From: Roseomonas genomospecies 6
Lineage (GTDB): Bacteria; Pseudomonadota; Alphaproteobacteria; Azospirillales; Azospirillaceae
Length of the DNA stretch: 64,000 nt
Assembly (NCBI RefSeq): GCF_008365375.1
Contig: NZ_QOKW01000017.1
Span: 62,001 to 126,000 of the forward strand
Reading direction: 5' to 3'
The translations under genes and the position numbers were made by a program. The notes under the pieces are model-generated. The model ran no database searches, had not been told where the DNA came from, and saw nothing but the letters and a program-made list of their open reading frames with translations. Shown here piece after piece: positions 17,830 to 28,534 of this stretch (its first letter is position 1; each line of letters begins with the position of its first letter).

Positions 17830-18558
17830 CTAACTCAGGACGATCCAGATTCCGGTGAAGACATAGTTTCCGCCGGTCATCGCGCCACCGAGGGTGATGG
17901 TCCAGGTGTTGTCGAGGTTGCCGGTGCCGGGATCATAGAAGCCGTTCGCGCCACGCGTCAGCCAATGCATGGCACCGTTCCTCACCACGCAGAGCAGGTG
18001 CACTTCATTCGGCTGCGGGTCGGCATAATCCACGCCGGTGATCGTACCGTTGCCTCCGGGGGCGTTGACCGTGGCGCTCAGCATGCAGCGGCGCACCTCG
18101 TCGGTGAAGGCGCCGAGAAGCCCGCTCGTGATCTGCTGGGACATGCTCGCCGGCTGCCCGCCTGCTAAGGCCGCGGCCGTCGCCTGTACGGCATTGGCGA
18201 TGGTGTTGACGGTGACCGTCAGCCCGAACTGCCTGGCGACGTAGGCGATGGAGGACGGCGAATTCTGCAGATCGGGACCATCCTCGTAGGTGACGGTCAT
18301 CCCGTTCGCCAATGTCCCGATGATTTCGAGATCGCCCGTGATCTTGTAGATCTTCCTCGCCAGAATGTGATCGGTCTCGGTGCCGTCGATGGTGATGGAT
18401 GGCGTCAGGATTCTCGTCCTGGGGGTGCTGTGATAAAGCGTAATGGGATAAGCAACGTTGGCCACGGACGGAATGGCCCTCAGCGCGGCCGTCAGTGCAT
18501 AGGCGCCGCACGCGTTGCTTCCGAAAGGCTGCGCCGCGTTGAAATTGAGATTGGGCAT
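17830..18558 (-). CDS. Papain-fold cysteine-peptidase-like protein, unknown
   Basis: A 242-residue protein I cannot assign to a named family. It begins with a cysteine in a helix-start context (FGSNACGAYALTAAL, Cys17) and ends with MHWLTRGANGFYDPGTG, giving a His198 and Asp209 pair. Cys near the N-terminus with His and Asp near the C-terminus is the order of C39/C58-type papain-fold peptidases and some secreted toxins. This is an inference from motif order. There is no signal peptide or transmembrane segment. An AGGA site lies before the ATG at 18556-18558; longer starts upstream have no support. The gene is visibly less GC-rich than its neighbours, which suggests recent transfer. Confidence 0.6.
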   Translation of the reverse strand: MPNLNFNAAQPFGSNACGAYALTAALRAIPSVANVAYPITLYHSTPRTRILTPSITIDGTETDHILARKIYKITGDLEIIGTLANGMTVTYEDGPDLQNSPSSIAYVARQFGLTVTVNTIANAVQATAAALAGGQPASMSQQITSGLLGAFTDEVRRCMLSATVNAPGGNGTITGVDYADPQPNEVHLLCVVRNGAMHWLTRGANGFYDPGTGNLDNTWTITLGGAMTGGNYVFTGIWIVLS

Positions 18559-18627
18559 CGACTTGATCCTTCTGTCGGCTCGAACTCTGTCCCGAGGACG
18601 GTCCGACGAGGACATTCGTGAATAGGC

Positions 18628-18669
18628 GGGCGTGATGTGCCGGGCGTGATGTGCCAAGCGTGATGCGGA
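18628..18669. repeat. Tandem 14-bp repeat upstream of the low-GC gene
   Basis: GGGCGTGATGTGCC occurs twice in direct contact (18628-18641 and 18642-18655), followed by a degenerate third copy (18656-18669, AAGCGTGATGCGGA). It lies in the 135-bp gap between the peptidase-like gene and the upstream membrane protein gene, 70-110 bases before the peptidase-like ATG. Confidence 0.8.
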
Positions 18670-18693
18670 AGTCGCTGGGTTCGTTTCCGGCGG

Positions 18694-19497
18694 TCAGGCC
18701 GTCCGGGGACGGCGCAGCCGCCAGACCAGCAGGACGCCCGCCCAGGACAGCGACACCATCAGGGCGACGCTCAGCGCCACGGTGCGTCCGGCGGGCTCGG
18801 CGAGCAGATGGGCGGTGATCAGCGCCAGGGCGAGGCCGGGGTTGGTCAGAAGCGCGCTGCGCATCGCCGCGGCCACCACGGCGCCGCCCAGCCGCGGGTG
18901 CAGGATCGCGGTCAGGCTGGTCAGCGCGATGGGGAAGACGGCGGCGATTCCCGTGGCCGCCGGCCCGATGCTGTGGCTGAGCGTGGTCACCGTGGCGACC
19001 AGAAGGCCGACCAGGGCGGCGCGGGCCGGGATGTCGTACCAGCGTGAGCGGGCCACCGTCGCCTTGGCTTCTCCGGGGATGGGGCCGGCCACCACCCAGG
19101 CCGCCAGCCCGTAGCAGGCGAGCGTCAAAAGCACCGCCAGCGGCAGCGTCCAATCGACGGCTGAGCGAAGGGTCGAGGCCACGGCGATCCAGAAGACCGA
19201 ACTGACGGCCACCGTCGCCACCATGCCCCAGCGCGGGGCGATCCGCACCAGAAGCGCCAGATAGAGCACGATCGTCGCGTTCCCGACGAGGCCCGACAGG
19301 GCGGCGTCGGCGACGAAGCGGTCGCCATGCTCCATGGCGAGCATCACGAAGGCCGGGCCGGTGGAAACGGGCAGGGCGGTGATCATGCCGCCATAGAAGG
19401 GGCCGGCCTTCTCCGCCGCCACGGACGCGGCGACGACGACCAGCGCCGCCGCCGCGATCTTCACGAGCAGCGGCAGCAGCAACGCATCGATGGGCAT
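18694..19497 (-). CDS. Polytopic membrane protein, unknown
   Basis: A 267-residue protein, almost all hydrophobic, with about nine or ten predicted membrane spans and short loops. The first half has FYGGMITALPVSTGPAFVMLAME and the second half ILHPRLGGAVVAAAMRSAL, which look like two related repeats. I do not recognise the family with certainty; a transporter-like role is plausible. It starts seven bases after the trpE stop and may be the last gene of a ppiD-trpE transcript. Confidence 0.7.
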   Translation of the reverse strand: MPIDALLLPLLVKIAAAALVVVAASVAAEKAGPFYGGMITALPVSTGPAFVMLAMEHGDRFVADAALSGLVGNATIVLYLALLVRIAPRWGMVATVAVSSVFWIAVASTLRSAVDWTLPLAVLLTLACYGLAAWVVAGPIPGEAKATVARSRWYDIPARAALVGLLVATVTTLSHSIGPAATGIAAVFPIALTSLTAILHPRLGGAVVAAAMRSALLTNPGLALALITAHLLAEPAGRTVALSVALMVSLSWAGVLLVWRLRRPRTA

Positions 19498-19504
19498 TCG
19501 GTCC

Positions 19505-21016
19505 TTACCGGGCGGAGGTCTCTCGGACGGTCTCTTCCGCGGCGCGGATCAGGGCCATCGACTTGTTCACGGTCTCCTGGTACTCGGCCTCCGGATCGCT
19601 GTCGGCAACCACGCCGCCGCCGGCCTGCACATACATCATGCCGTCCTTCAGAACGGCGGTGCGCAGCGCGATGCAGGTGTCCATGGCGCCCGAAGCGCCG
19701 AAATAGCCGACGCAGCCGGCGTAGACGCCGCGGCGGGCCTTCTCCAGCTCGTCGATGATCTCCATGGCGCGGACCTTCGGCGCGCCCGACACGGTGCCCG
19801 CCGGGAAGCCGGCGACCAGCGCGTCCAGCGCGTCGTGCTTCGGATCGAGGTCGCCCTCGACGTTGGAGACGATGTGCATGACGTGGCTGTACAGCTCCAC
19901 GATCATCTTCTGCGTCACCCTGACGGTGCCGGTCTTCGCCACGCGGCCCACGTCGTTGCGGCCCAGGTCGAGCAGCATCAGATGCTCGGCCAGTTCCTTG
20001 GGATCGCTCAGCAGATCCTCGGCCAGCGCCTGATCCTCCGCCGGGGTGGCGCCGCGCTTGCGGGTGCCGGCGATGGGGCGGACGGTCACCTTTCCGTCGC
20101 GCACGCGCACCAGGATCTCCGGGCTGGAGCCGACGACCGACAGCTCCCCGAAGTCGCAATGGAACAGGAAGGGCGACGGGTTCAGGCGGCGCAGGGTGCG
20201 GTACAGCGCCAGCGGCGACGGCTTGAAGGGAAAGCGGATGCGCTGGGACGGCACGACCTGAAAGATGTCGCCGGCCCGGATGTACTCCTTCGCCCGTTCC
20301 ACGATCGCGTGATACTCCTCGCGCGTCGTGTTGGAGGTCCAGGCGAGCGGCAGCCCGTCCTTGGTCCGCGGCTCGCGCCGGTAGGGAAGGGGGCGCTCCA
20401 GGTCGGCCACCGCGTCCATCAGCCGCTCGCGCGCGTCGCCGTAAGCGGCGTCGGCGCCGGTTCCCGGCTTCGGCCAGACGGGGGTGACCAGGGTCACCGA
20501 ATCGGTGTGGCTGTCGAAGATGGCGACGATGCTGGGGCGCGACAGGATCGCGTCGGGGATGCCCAGCTCGTCCGGGTTGTCGTCCGGCAGACGCTCCATC
20601 AGCCGGACCATGTCGTAGGTCAGGTAGCCGAACAGGCCGGCGGCCATCGGCGGCAGGGCGTCCGGCAGATCGATCCGGCTTTCCTTGATGAGCGCGCGCA
20701 GCGACTCCAGCGGGGCGGCGTCCACCGGCTGGTAGGCGTCGCGGTCGTGCAGGGCGCTGCGGTTCACCTCCGCCCGGTCGCGGCGGCAGCGCCAGACCAG
20801 ATCGGGCTTGAAGCCGATCACCGAGTAACGGTCGCGTCGCGACCCCGCTCCGCGCTCCGCCGACTCGAACAGGAAGCCGAAGGGGCGCCCGTCGGCCAGC
20901 TTCATGTAGGCGGAGACGGGGGTCTCCAGATCGCTGACCAGCGTGGTCCACACCACCTGCGGCTTGCCGGCCTCATAAGCGGTGTGGAAGGCGGCGGATT
21001 CCGGCTGAACCTTCAC
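19505..21016 (-). CDS. trpE: Anthranilate synthase component I TrpE
   Basis: A 503-residue chorismate-utilising enzyme that makes anthranilate from chorismate with ammonia from TrpG. The C-terminal catalytic half contains DIFQVVPSQRIRFP, GSSPEILVRV, RPIAGTRKRG, LDLGRNDVGRV, GTVSGAPKVRAMEII and the final GGGVVADSDPEAEYQET. The N-terminal half has LESAERG-type FGFLFESAERG, part of the tryptophan feedback site in this family. It is not fused to a TrpG domain. It starts with GTG 21014-21016, 36 bases after ppiD, which leaves no room for a separate trp leader-attenuator directly in front of it. Confidence 0.97.
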   Translation of the reverse strand: MKVQPESAAFHTAYEAGKPQVVWTTLVSDLETPVSAYMKLADGRPFGFLFESAERGAGSRRDRYSVIGFKPDLVWRCRRDRAEVNRSALHDRDAYQPVDAAPLESLRALIKESRIDLPDALPPMAAGLFGYLTYDMVRLMERLPDDNPDELGIPDAILSRPSIVAIFDSHTDSVTLVTPVWPKPGTGADAAYGDARERLMDAVADLERPLPYRREPRTKDGLPLAWTSNTTREEYHAIVERAKEYIRAGDIFQVVPSQRIRFPFKPSPLALYRTLRRLNPSPFLFHCDFGELSVVGSSPEILVRVRDGKVTVRPIAGTRKRGATPAEDQALAEDLLSDPKELAEHLMLLDLGRNDVGRVAKTGTVRVTQKMIVELYSHVMHIVSNVEGDLDPKHDALDALVAGFPAGTVSGAPKVRAMEIIDELEKARRGVYAGCVGYFGASGAMDTCIALRTAVLKDGMMYVQAGGGVVADSDPEAEYQETVNKSMALIRAAEETVRETSAR

Positions 21017-21052
21017 GGGACGGGCCTCGACTGAGTGGGCGACAGGGTGGGG

Positions 21053-22939
21053 TTAGTTGCCGCTGGCGAAGAACTGGTCGATTCGGTTGCGGTGAACCTC
21101 GACCGGGTAGTTGTTGCGCAGCGCGTTGCCGAACTGGGCCATGATGTCGCTTTCCAGACCCTGCGCGACGGTCGTCTCGACCGTCGCCACCGTGGCGTCG
21201 CCGGCCGCCGGGTCCGCCGGGATGACCTCCTTCAGGCGGGCGACCACCTGGCTGTCGGCGCCGGCGCCGGTGACGGTCTCGCCGGGCTTCACCTCGAACA
21301 GCTTGCGCACCAGCTCTCCCGGCAGGCCCTCGACGGACCGGGCGTCGCGGGTGAAGGGGGTGGTCATGGCGAAGCTGGCGCCGGCCTGCGCGGCGACGTC
21401 CTGCGCCGCGGCTTCCGAACCCTGCTTCAGCTTGGCGGCGATGTCCTGCGCCTTCTCGGCGGCCAGCTTGGCGCGCTTGTCGTCCTGCCATCCGGCGATC
21501 GCCTGATCGCGCACCTCGGCCAGCGGCTTGGCGGCGGCGGGCGTCACACCGTCCACGCGCACGGCGTAGAAGACGTTGTTGGGGGCTTCCGTCAGGTTCG
21601 ACGTGGCTCCGGAGGCGAGCTGGAAGGCGGTCTGCACCATGGCGGCGAAGTTCGCGCGGCCCGGCGCGGCGTCCTTGCCGTCCGGCGCCTTGCCGCTGCT
21701 GTCCACCGCGGCGACCTTGGCGATCGTCAGCCCCTGGGCCTGGGCGACCTCCTCCAGCGGGGCGCCGCTGGCGAGCTGGTCCTCGACCCGGTTGGCGATG
21801 GAGTAGAGCGAATCCATCGCCTTCTCCTTGCGAAGCTCGGCCAGGAGCTGGTCGCGGGCCTCCTCGAAGGTCTTCGTCGCGCCCGGCTGGATGCCGGTGA
21901 CCGCCAGGACGTGCCAGCCGAGGCCGCTGCGGACCACGTCGCTGACCGCACCCTGGGCGAGGGCGAAGGCGGCGTCGCCGATTTCCGGCAGTTCGTTGCG
22001 GGCCACGTTGTCCAGCGTGATGACGTCGATCCCGGCGTCCTTGGCGGCGGCGGTCAGGCCCTTGGACTTGGCGGCCTCGGCGATCTGCCGGGCCTTCGCC
22101 TCGTCGTCCGCCAGAGCCATGTCCACGGTGCGGCGCTCCGGCGTGCCGAGTTCATCGGCGCGCTCGTCATAGGCGGCGCGGAGTTCGGCGTCGGGGATCT
22201 GGATGTCCTTGGCGATCTCGTCGGCGGAGAGCTGGGCGATGCTGAGCGCGCGGTATTCGGGCGCGGTGAAGCGGACCTGATGGTCCTCGTAATAGCGGGT
22301 CAGCTCCGCCTCGTCGGGCACGCCGACGTCGCCGATGGCGGCGTTGGGCAGGGTGATCACCTCGGCCACGCGGCGCTCTCCGCGGAAGCGGTAGAGATCC
22401 TGAACCAGCGGCTTCGGCGCGGTGACCCCGGCGCCGACCGCGCCGGCCACCAGCTCGCGCGCGGTCTCGCGGCGCAGGATGGCGACGTAGCCGTCCTCGG
22501 TAAGCTGGTTCTCGCGCAGCACGCTGCGGAACCGGGCCGGGTCGAACTGGTTCTGCGCGTTGCGGAAGGCCGGCTCCTCGGCGATGCGCTGGCGCACCAC
22601 CTCCTGGCCGACCGAGATCCCGGCGTCGCGCGCCGCCTGATCGTAGAGAGCGCGCTGCACCAACGCCGACAGCGACTGGTCGAGAAGGCCGAACTGGCGC
22701 GCCTGCTCCGTCGTCAGGTTGCCGCCCAGCATCGGGCGCAGCCGCTCCATCTGGCGGCGGAACTCCTGATCCAGCTCCGCCCGGTCTATCTCCACCTTGC
22801 CGACGGAGGCGACGGTGCTGGACATCCCGCCCGTGCGGATCATGTCGCCGATGCCCCAGGCCGCGAAGCTGACGATGAGGAGAACGAACAGGATCTTGAC
22901 GACCCACGAACCGGCGTAAGTGCGGATGAACTGAAGCAT
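21053..22939 (-). CDS. PpiD-type membrane-anchored peptidyl-prolyl isomerase/chaperone
   Basis: A 628-residue protein with an N-terminal membrane anchor (VVKILFVLLIVSFAAWGIGDMI, residues about 13-34), a SurA-N-like helical chaperone region (about 35-190) and one parvulin-like rotamase domain around residues 270-370, followed by a long helical C-terminal domain. It folds outer-membrane and periplasmic proteins at the periplasmic side of the Sec translocon. The ATG at 22937-22939 sits directly before the anchor; the frame extends upstream without support. In alphaproteobacteria ppiD commonly lies between trpE and a divergent tpiA, as here. Confidence 0.92.
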   Translation of the reverse strand: MLQFIRTYAGSWVVKILFVLLIVSFAAWGIGDMIRTGGMSSTVASVGKVEIDRAELDQEFRRQMERLRPMLGGNLTTEQARQFGLLDQSLSALVQRALYDQAARDAGISVGQEVVRQRIAEEPAFRNAQNQFDPARFRSVLRENQLTEDGYVAILRRETARELVAGAVGAGVTAPKPLVQDLYRFRGERRVAEVITLPNAAIGDVGVPDEAELTRYYEDHQVRFTAPEYRALSIAQLSADEIAKDIQIPDAELRAAYDERADELGTPERRTVDMALADDEAKARQIAEAAKSKGLTAAAKDAGIDVITLDNVARNELPEIGDAAFALAQGAVSDVVRSGLGWHVLAVTGIQPGATKTFEEARDQLLAELRKEKAMDSLYSIANRVEDQLASGAPLEEVAQAQGLTIAKVAAVDSSGKAPDGKDAAPGRANFAAMVQTAFQLASGATSNLTEAPNNVFYAVRVDGVTPAAAKPLAEVRDQAIAGWQDDKRAKLAAEKAQDIAAKLKQGSEAAAQDVAAQAGASFAMTTPFTRDARSVEGLPGELVRKLFEVKPGETVTGAGADSQVVARLKEVIPADPAAGDATVATVETTVAQGLESDIMAQFGNALRNNYPVEVHRNRIDQFFASGN

Positions 22940-23179
22940 GGGACCCGAATGAGTGCGCGAAGGGCGGCCGTCCGGCCGGGCCGGCATCATAGGCACCCCG
23001 CGAAAGCCCGGCAACACCCCATTTCCCCCGCGATTCGCCATCGGAAAGAACCCGTTGGACGGGTGGAAATACCCCGCACTCCTTGCTAGACAGGGGGCGC
23101 ACTTGGAAAGCGAACACCCGCACCAACGCCTGTATCAACGCCCATACCAAACGAACGAGAGCCGGAGGACGAAAACGCC

Positions 23180-23935
23180 ATGGCCGCACGCCGCAAACTG
23201 ATTGCCGGGAACTGGAAGATGAACGGGCTGAAGGCCGACGGGCTGTCGCTCGCCTCCGACCTCGCCGGGCGCCTGACGGGGGCGGGGAGCGTCCCCTTCG
23301 ACATGCTGGTGTGCCCGCCCTTCCCGCTGCTGTTCCCGGTGGGCGACGCCATTTCCGGCAGCCCGCTGGCGCTCGGCGCGCAGGATTGCCACGCCAAGAC
23401 CTCCGGCGCGCACACCGGTGACGTCAGCCCGGCCATGCTGACCGACGCCGGCTGCCGCTATGTCATCCTCGGCCATTCGGAGCGCCGCGCCGACCACGCC
23501 GAATCCGACGCGCAGGTCGCCGCCAAGGCCGCCGCCGCCCACAAGGCGGGCCTGATCGCCATCATCTGCGTCGGCGAGACGGAGGCCCAGCGCGACGCCG
23601 GGCAGGCCGACGCCGTCGTCTCCACCCAGCTCAAGGGCTCGATCCCGGAGGGCGCCACGTCGGAGAACACCGTCATCGCCTACGAACCGGTCTGGGCCAT
23701 CGGCACCGGCAAGACCGCCACTCCCGACGACGTGAAGGCGATGCACGCCCACATCCGGGCGGAGCTGGCCGGCAAGACCGCCGATCCGGACGCGGTGAAG
23801 ATCCTCTACGGCGGCTCGGTCAAGCCCGGAAACGCGGCGGAACTGATGGCCGTGGAGAACGTCGACGGGGCGCTGGTCGGCGGGGCCGCGCTGAAGGCGG
23901 ACGATTTCTGGGCCATCGCCACCAGTTGCCGCTAG
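23180..23935 (+). CDS. tpiA: Triosephosphate isomerase
   Basis: A 251-residue TIM-barrel enzyme that interconverts DHAP and glyceraldehyde 3-phosphate. Catalytic Lys in AGNWKMN, His in LGHSERR and Glu in [11 protein letters not shown] are all present, as is the phosphate loop [12 protein letters not shown]. The ATG follows GGAGGACG. It is divergent from ppiD across a 240-base region that must hold both promoters. Confidence 0.98.
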   Translation: MAARRKLIAGNWKMNGLKADGLSLASDLAGRLTGAGSVPFDMLVCPPFPLLFPVGDAISGSPLALGAQDCHAKTSGAHTGDVSPAMLTDAGCRYVILGHSERRADHAESDAQVAAKAAAAHKAGLIAIICVGETEAQRDAGQADAVVSTQLKGSIPEGATSENTVIAYEPVWAIGTGKTATPDDVKAMHAHIRAELAGKTADPDAVKILYGGSVKPGNAAELMAVENVDGALVGGAALKADDFWAIATSCR

Positions 23936-23969
23936 CATCTGGCGCGGGACCGCGTTAAAAACAGTGGGC

Positions 23970-24005
23970 GCGCGCCACGGGCCCCTACCAAGGTCCGTGG
24001 CGCGC
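23970..24005. terminator. Long GC hairpin after tpiA
   Basis: GCGCGCCACGG (23970-23980) and CCGTGGCGCGC (23995-24005) form a perfect 11-bp stem with a 14-base loop. It lies between tpiA and secG. No clean T-run follows, so it may be a weak terminator or an RNA-stabilising structure. Confidence 0.55.
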
Positions 24006-24063
24006 TGTTGGTTTGGGCGGTCCTTTCGGGCCGCCTCGGGAAGGGCTCAAGGGAACGGGTTGC

Positions 24064-24387
24064 ATGGAATCGGTGATTCTGGTCATTCACCTGCTGATCG
24101 CTCTGGCGCTCGTCGGGGTCATCCTGATCCAGCGGTCGGAAGGCGGCGGTCTCGGCATCGGCGGCGGAAACATGGGGGGCATGATGACCACCCGCGGCAC
24201 CGCCAATCTGCTGACGCGGACCACGGGTATTCTTGCGGGCTGCTTCATGGCGACCAGCATGATCCTGGCGATCCTGGCGGGCGCGCACACGCAGCCGGCC
24301 TCGATCATCGACAGCATGCCGGCCCAGCCCGCCGCTCCGGCGGCGCCCGCCGCCCCGGCCCAGCCCGCCCCGCCGGTCGCCCAGTAA
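24064..24387 (+). CDS. secG: Preprotein translocase subunit SecG
   Basis: A 107-residue inner-membrane protein with two transmembrane helices (VILVIHLLIALALVGVILIQRSEGGG and TGILAGCFMATSMILAILAG) separated by a glycine-rich loop, and an Ala/Pro-rich tail. It assists SecYE and SecA in protein export. The ATG at 24064 gives the standard N-terminus MESVILVIHLL. The position between tpiA and pyrG is conserved in alphaproteobacteria. Confidence 0.95.
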   Translation: MESVILVIHLLIALALVGVILIQRSEGGGLGIGGGNMGGMMTTRGTANLLTRTTGILAGCFMATSMILAILAGAHTQPASIIDSMPAQPAAPAAPAAPAQPAPPVAQ

Positions 24388-24432
24388 AAGGCGGCCAGTA
24401 GAACGCGGCGCGGCTCCGGCCGGGTCTGACGT

Positions 24433-26174
<1,742 letters not shown>

Positions 26175-26185
26175 ATCGTCCGTAT

Positions 26186-26206
26186 GGGGGAGGCGCTTCC
26201 TCCCCC
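26186..26206. terminator. Hairpin after pyrG
   Basis: GGGGGAGG (26186-26193) and CCTCCCCC (26199-26206) form an 8-bp stem with a five-base loop 12 bases after the pyrG stop. No T-run follows, so its role is less certain than that of the second hairpin at 26246-26271. Confidence 0.5.
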
Positions 26207-26245
26207 GCGCGTTCCGGTTCCGGGTTTCCGATGGGTATAGTGAAA

Positions 26246-26275
26246 GCGGCGGCCGAGCCAACGGCCGCCGCTTTT
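26246..26275 (+). terminator. Rho-independent terminator downstream of pyrG
   Basis: GCGGCGGCCG (26246-26255) and CGGCCGCCGC (26262-26271) form a perfect 10-bp stem with a six-base loop, followed by TTTT. It lies 40 bases before the dienelactone hydrolase ATG. Confidence 0.85.
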
Positions 26276-26315
26276 GCGTTGCGGGCCAGGAAAGAACCAA
26301 GGGGCTGGAGACACC

Positions 26316-27014
26316 ATGACCGACATCAGCATTCCCGCCGGCGACGGCGGCAGCTTTACCGCCTATGTGGCCAAGCCGGCGGGCGGCGGACCGGCGCCGG
26401 GACTCGTCGTCATCCAGGAAATCTTCGGGGTCAATCAGGTCATGCGCGACCTGTGCGATGGCTTCGCCGCCCAGGGCTGGCTGGCCGTCTGCCCGGACCT
26501 GTTCTGGCGGCAGGAGCCGGGCGTCCAACTGACCGACAAGACGCAGGAGGAGTGGAACCGCGCCTTCGCGCTGATGAACGGTCTGGACCAGGGCAAGGCG
26601 GTCGATGACCTCAAGTCCACTCTGGCGTGGCTGCGCGGGAACCCGGATTGCACGGGCAAGGTGGGATCGGTCGGCTACTGCCTTGGCGGGCGGCTGGCCT
26701 TCATGATGGCGGCGCGCTCCGATTCCGACGCCAACGTCAGCTATTACGGCGTCGGGCTGGACGGGCTGACCGGTGAAGCGCCGAACATCACCAAGCCGCT
26801 GCTGATGCACATCGCCGAGAAGGACCAGTTCGTCCCGGCGGAGGCGCGGGAGAAGGTGCTGGCCGCGGTGAAGGGCAACCCGAACGTCACCGCCCACGTC
26901 TATCCCGGCATGGACCACGCCTTCGCCCGCGAGGGCGGCGCCCATTTCGACGCGCAGGCGGCGGACCTCGCCAATGGACGCACGGCTGCCTTCTTCAAGC
27001 AGCATCTGGGTTGA
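26316..27014 (+). CDS. Dienelactone hydrolase family protein
   Basis: A 232-residue alpha/beta hydrolase. The catalytic triad of dienelactone hydrolases is visible as Cys122 (GYCLGGR), Asp170 (AEKDQFVP) and His201 (GMDHAF), together with IQEIFGVN near the N-terminus. The classic reaction opens dienelactones in chloroaromatic degradation, but most chromosomal members have no proven substrate. It is flanked by terminators on both sides and so is probably its own transcript. The ATG at 26316 is preceded by GGGGCTGGAG. Confidence 0.9.
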   Translation: MTDISIPAGDGGSFTAYVAKPAGGGPAPGLVVIQEIFGVNQVMRDLCDGFAAQGWLAVCPDLFWRQEPGVQLTDKTQEEWNRAFALMNGLDQGKAVDDLKSTLAWLRGNPDCTGKVGSVGYCLGGRLAFMMAARSDSDANVSYYGVGLDGLTGEAPNITKPLLMHIAEKDQFVPAEAREKVLAAVKGNPNVTAHVYPGMDHAFAREGGAHFDAQAADLANGRTAAFFKQHLG

Positions 27015-27064
27015 CGCCATTCCGGTTGACCGGGATCGCCGATATCTGGGAAGGAAAGGGCAGC

Positions 27065-27105
27065 GCGAGGGGGGCATCGGTCCGCGTCCCCTCGCATTGC
27101 TTTTT
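27065..27105 (+). terminator. Rho-independent terminator ending just before kdsA
   Basis: GCGAGGGG (27065-27072) pairs with CCCCTCGC (27088-27095), followed by ATTGCTTTTT. The T-run ends 12 bases before the kdsA ATG and abuts its ribosome site (GGAGAG), so the structure lies inside any kdsA leader coming from upstream. Confidence 0.8.
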
Positions 27106-27117
27106 GGAGAGCACCGG

Positions 27118-27945
27118 ATGACCACCGCCAAAACCGTCCAGATCGGCAACCTGACCGTCGCCAACGACCGGCCCTTCACCCTGATCGCCGGCCCGTGCCA
27201 GATGGAAAGCCGCGATCACGCGCTGGAGACGGCGGCGGCTCTGGTGGAGATGACCGGCGCGTTGGGCATCGGGCTGATCTACAAGTCCTCCTTCGACAAG
27301 GCCAACCGGACCTCCATCAGCACGGCCCGCGGCCTCGGCATGGACAAGGCGCTGCCGATCTTCGCGGAGATCAAGGAGCGGTTCGGCTGCCCGGTCATCA
27401 CCGACGTGCACGAGGCCGACCAGTGCGCCCCGGTGGCGGAGGTGATGGACGTCCTCCAGATCCCGGCCTTCCTGTGCCGCCAGACCGACCTGCTGGTCGC
27501 CGCCGCCAAGACGGGGCGGGCGGTCAACGTGAAGAAGGGCCAGTTCCTCGCCCCCTGGGACATGAAGAACGTCGCGGCGAAGCTCGTGGCCTCGGGCAAC
27601 GACAAGGTGCTGCTGTGCGAGCGCGGCGCCAGCTTCGGCTACAACACGTTGGTGTCGGACATGCGCGCCCTGCCGATCATGGCGGAGACGGGCTTCCCGG
27701 TCGTCTTCGACGCGACCCATTCCGTGCAGCAGCCGGGCGGGCAGGGCACCACCTCCGGCGGGCAGCGCGAGTTCGTTCCGGTGCTGGCCCGCGCCGCCAT
27801 CGCCGTGGGCGTCGCCGCCGTCTTCATGGAAACCCACGAGAATCCGGATTGCGCCCCCAGCGACGGCCCCAACATGGTCCCGCTGAAGGAGATGCCGGCC
27901 CTTCTGGCGCGGCTCCAGGCCTTCGACCGTCTGGCGAAGGGCTGA
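27118..27945 (+). CDS. kdsA: 3-deoxy-8-phosphooctulonate synthase (KDO-8-phosphate synthase)
   Basis: A 275-residue enzyme that condenses arabinose 5-phosphate with phosphoenolpyruvate for the KDO part of lipopolysaccharide. Landmarks are [72 protein letters not shown] and [11 protein letters not shown]. The Cys in AGPCQ suggests the metal-dependent class, by knowledge of the family. The ATG at 27118 follows TTTTTGGAGAGC. Confidence 0.97.
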   Translation: MTTAKTVQIGNLTVANDRPFTLIAGPCQMESRDHALETAAALVEMTGALGIGLIYKSSFDKANRTSISTARGLGMDKALPIFAEIKERFGCPVITDVHEADQCAPVAEVMDVLQIPAFLCRQTDLLVAAAKTGRAVNVKKGQFLAPWDMKNVAAKLVASGNDKVLLCERGASFGYNTLVSDMRALPIMAETGFPVVFDATHSVQQPGGQGTTSGGQREFVPVLARAAIAVGVAAVFMETHENPDCAPSDGPNMVPLKEMPALLARLQAFDRLAKG

Positions 27946-28052
27946 CGAAGGGACAGGTCCGGGAACGGCGTGCCGGTTCCGGCGTTGCCTCAGGCACCGT
28001 GGGCGCCGCGCTTCCGGTGGAGCGCCCGCGGGTTGAGCCATGGAGCAACGCC

Positions 28053-28496
28053 ATGAAGCCGATCCGCCTGTGCGCCATCGCCGCCATCGCCAGCGTTGGT
28101 GCGATGATCGCCGTTCCCGCTTTCGCGCAAGCGACCGCGCCGTCCTCATCCACCCATTCGACCGCGCCCATGCCGCAGGCCAAGCCGGCCATGCCGCCGG
28201 GCCACAGCGGCACCACCACGGCCCCGCCGATGGGCAGCGGGTCGTCGTCCACGGGGGCGGCGAAGGCCAAGGTCATCGACCTCAACACCGCCGGCAAGGA
28301 CGAGCTGCAGACCCTTCCGGGAATCGGGGAGGCGCGGTCGGACGCCATCGTGAAGAACCGCCCCTACCGCTCGAAGGATGAGCTGGTCAGCAAGAAGATC
28401 GTCCCGCAGACCGTCTACGACGACATCAAGGGCCGCATCGCCGCGGTCGGCGGCTCCAAGACCAGCGCGTCGGCGGGGACCGCACCGAAGAAGTGA
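28053..28496 (+). CDS. Exported helix-hairpin-helix (ComEA-like) protein
   Basis: A 147-residue protein with a signal peptide (residues 1-25, ending VPAFAQA), a Ser/Pro/Met-rich linker to about residue 75, and a ComEA-type helix-hairpin-helix domain: VIDLNTAGKDELQTLPGIGEARSDAIVKNRPY. This domain binds DNA without sequence preference; exported forms are linked to DNA uptake, though many alphaproteobacterial copies are untested. comEC is 18 kb away, so the two are not in one operon. The ATG at 28053 starts the signal peptide. Confidence 0.85.
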   Translation: MKPIRLCAIAAIASVGAMIAVPAFAQATAPSSSTHSTAPMPQAKPAMPPGHSGTTTAPPMGSGSSSTGAAKAKVIDLNTAGKDELQTLPGIGEARSDAIVKNRPYRSKDELVSKKIVPQTVYDDIKGRIAAVGGSKTSASAGTAPKK

Positions 28497-28503
28497 GCTG
28501 GTC

Positions 28504-28523
28504 CCCTCTCTCCTTTGAGAGGG
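28504..28523. terminator. Hairpin between convergent genes
   Basis: CCCTCTC (28504-28510) and GAGAGGG (28517-28523) form a 7-bp stem with loop TCCTTT, between the convergent ComEA-like gene and pqqE. It resembles the palindrome at 39192-39214. Confidence 0.55.
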
Positions 28524-28534
28524 CTGCGACGGTT

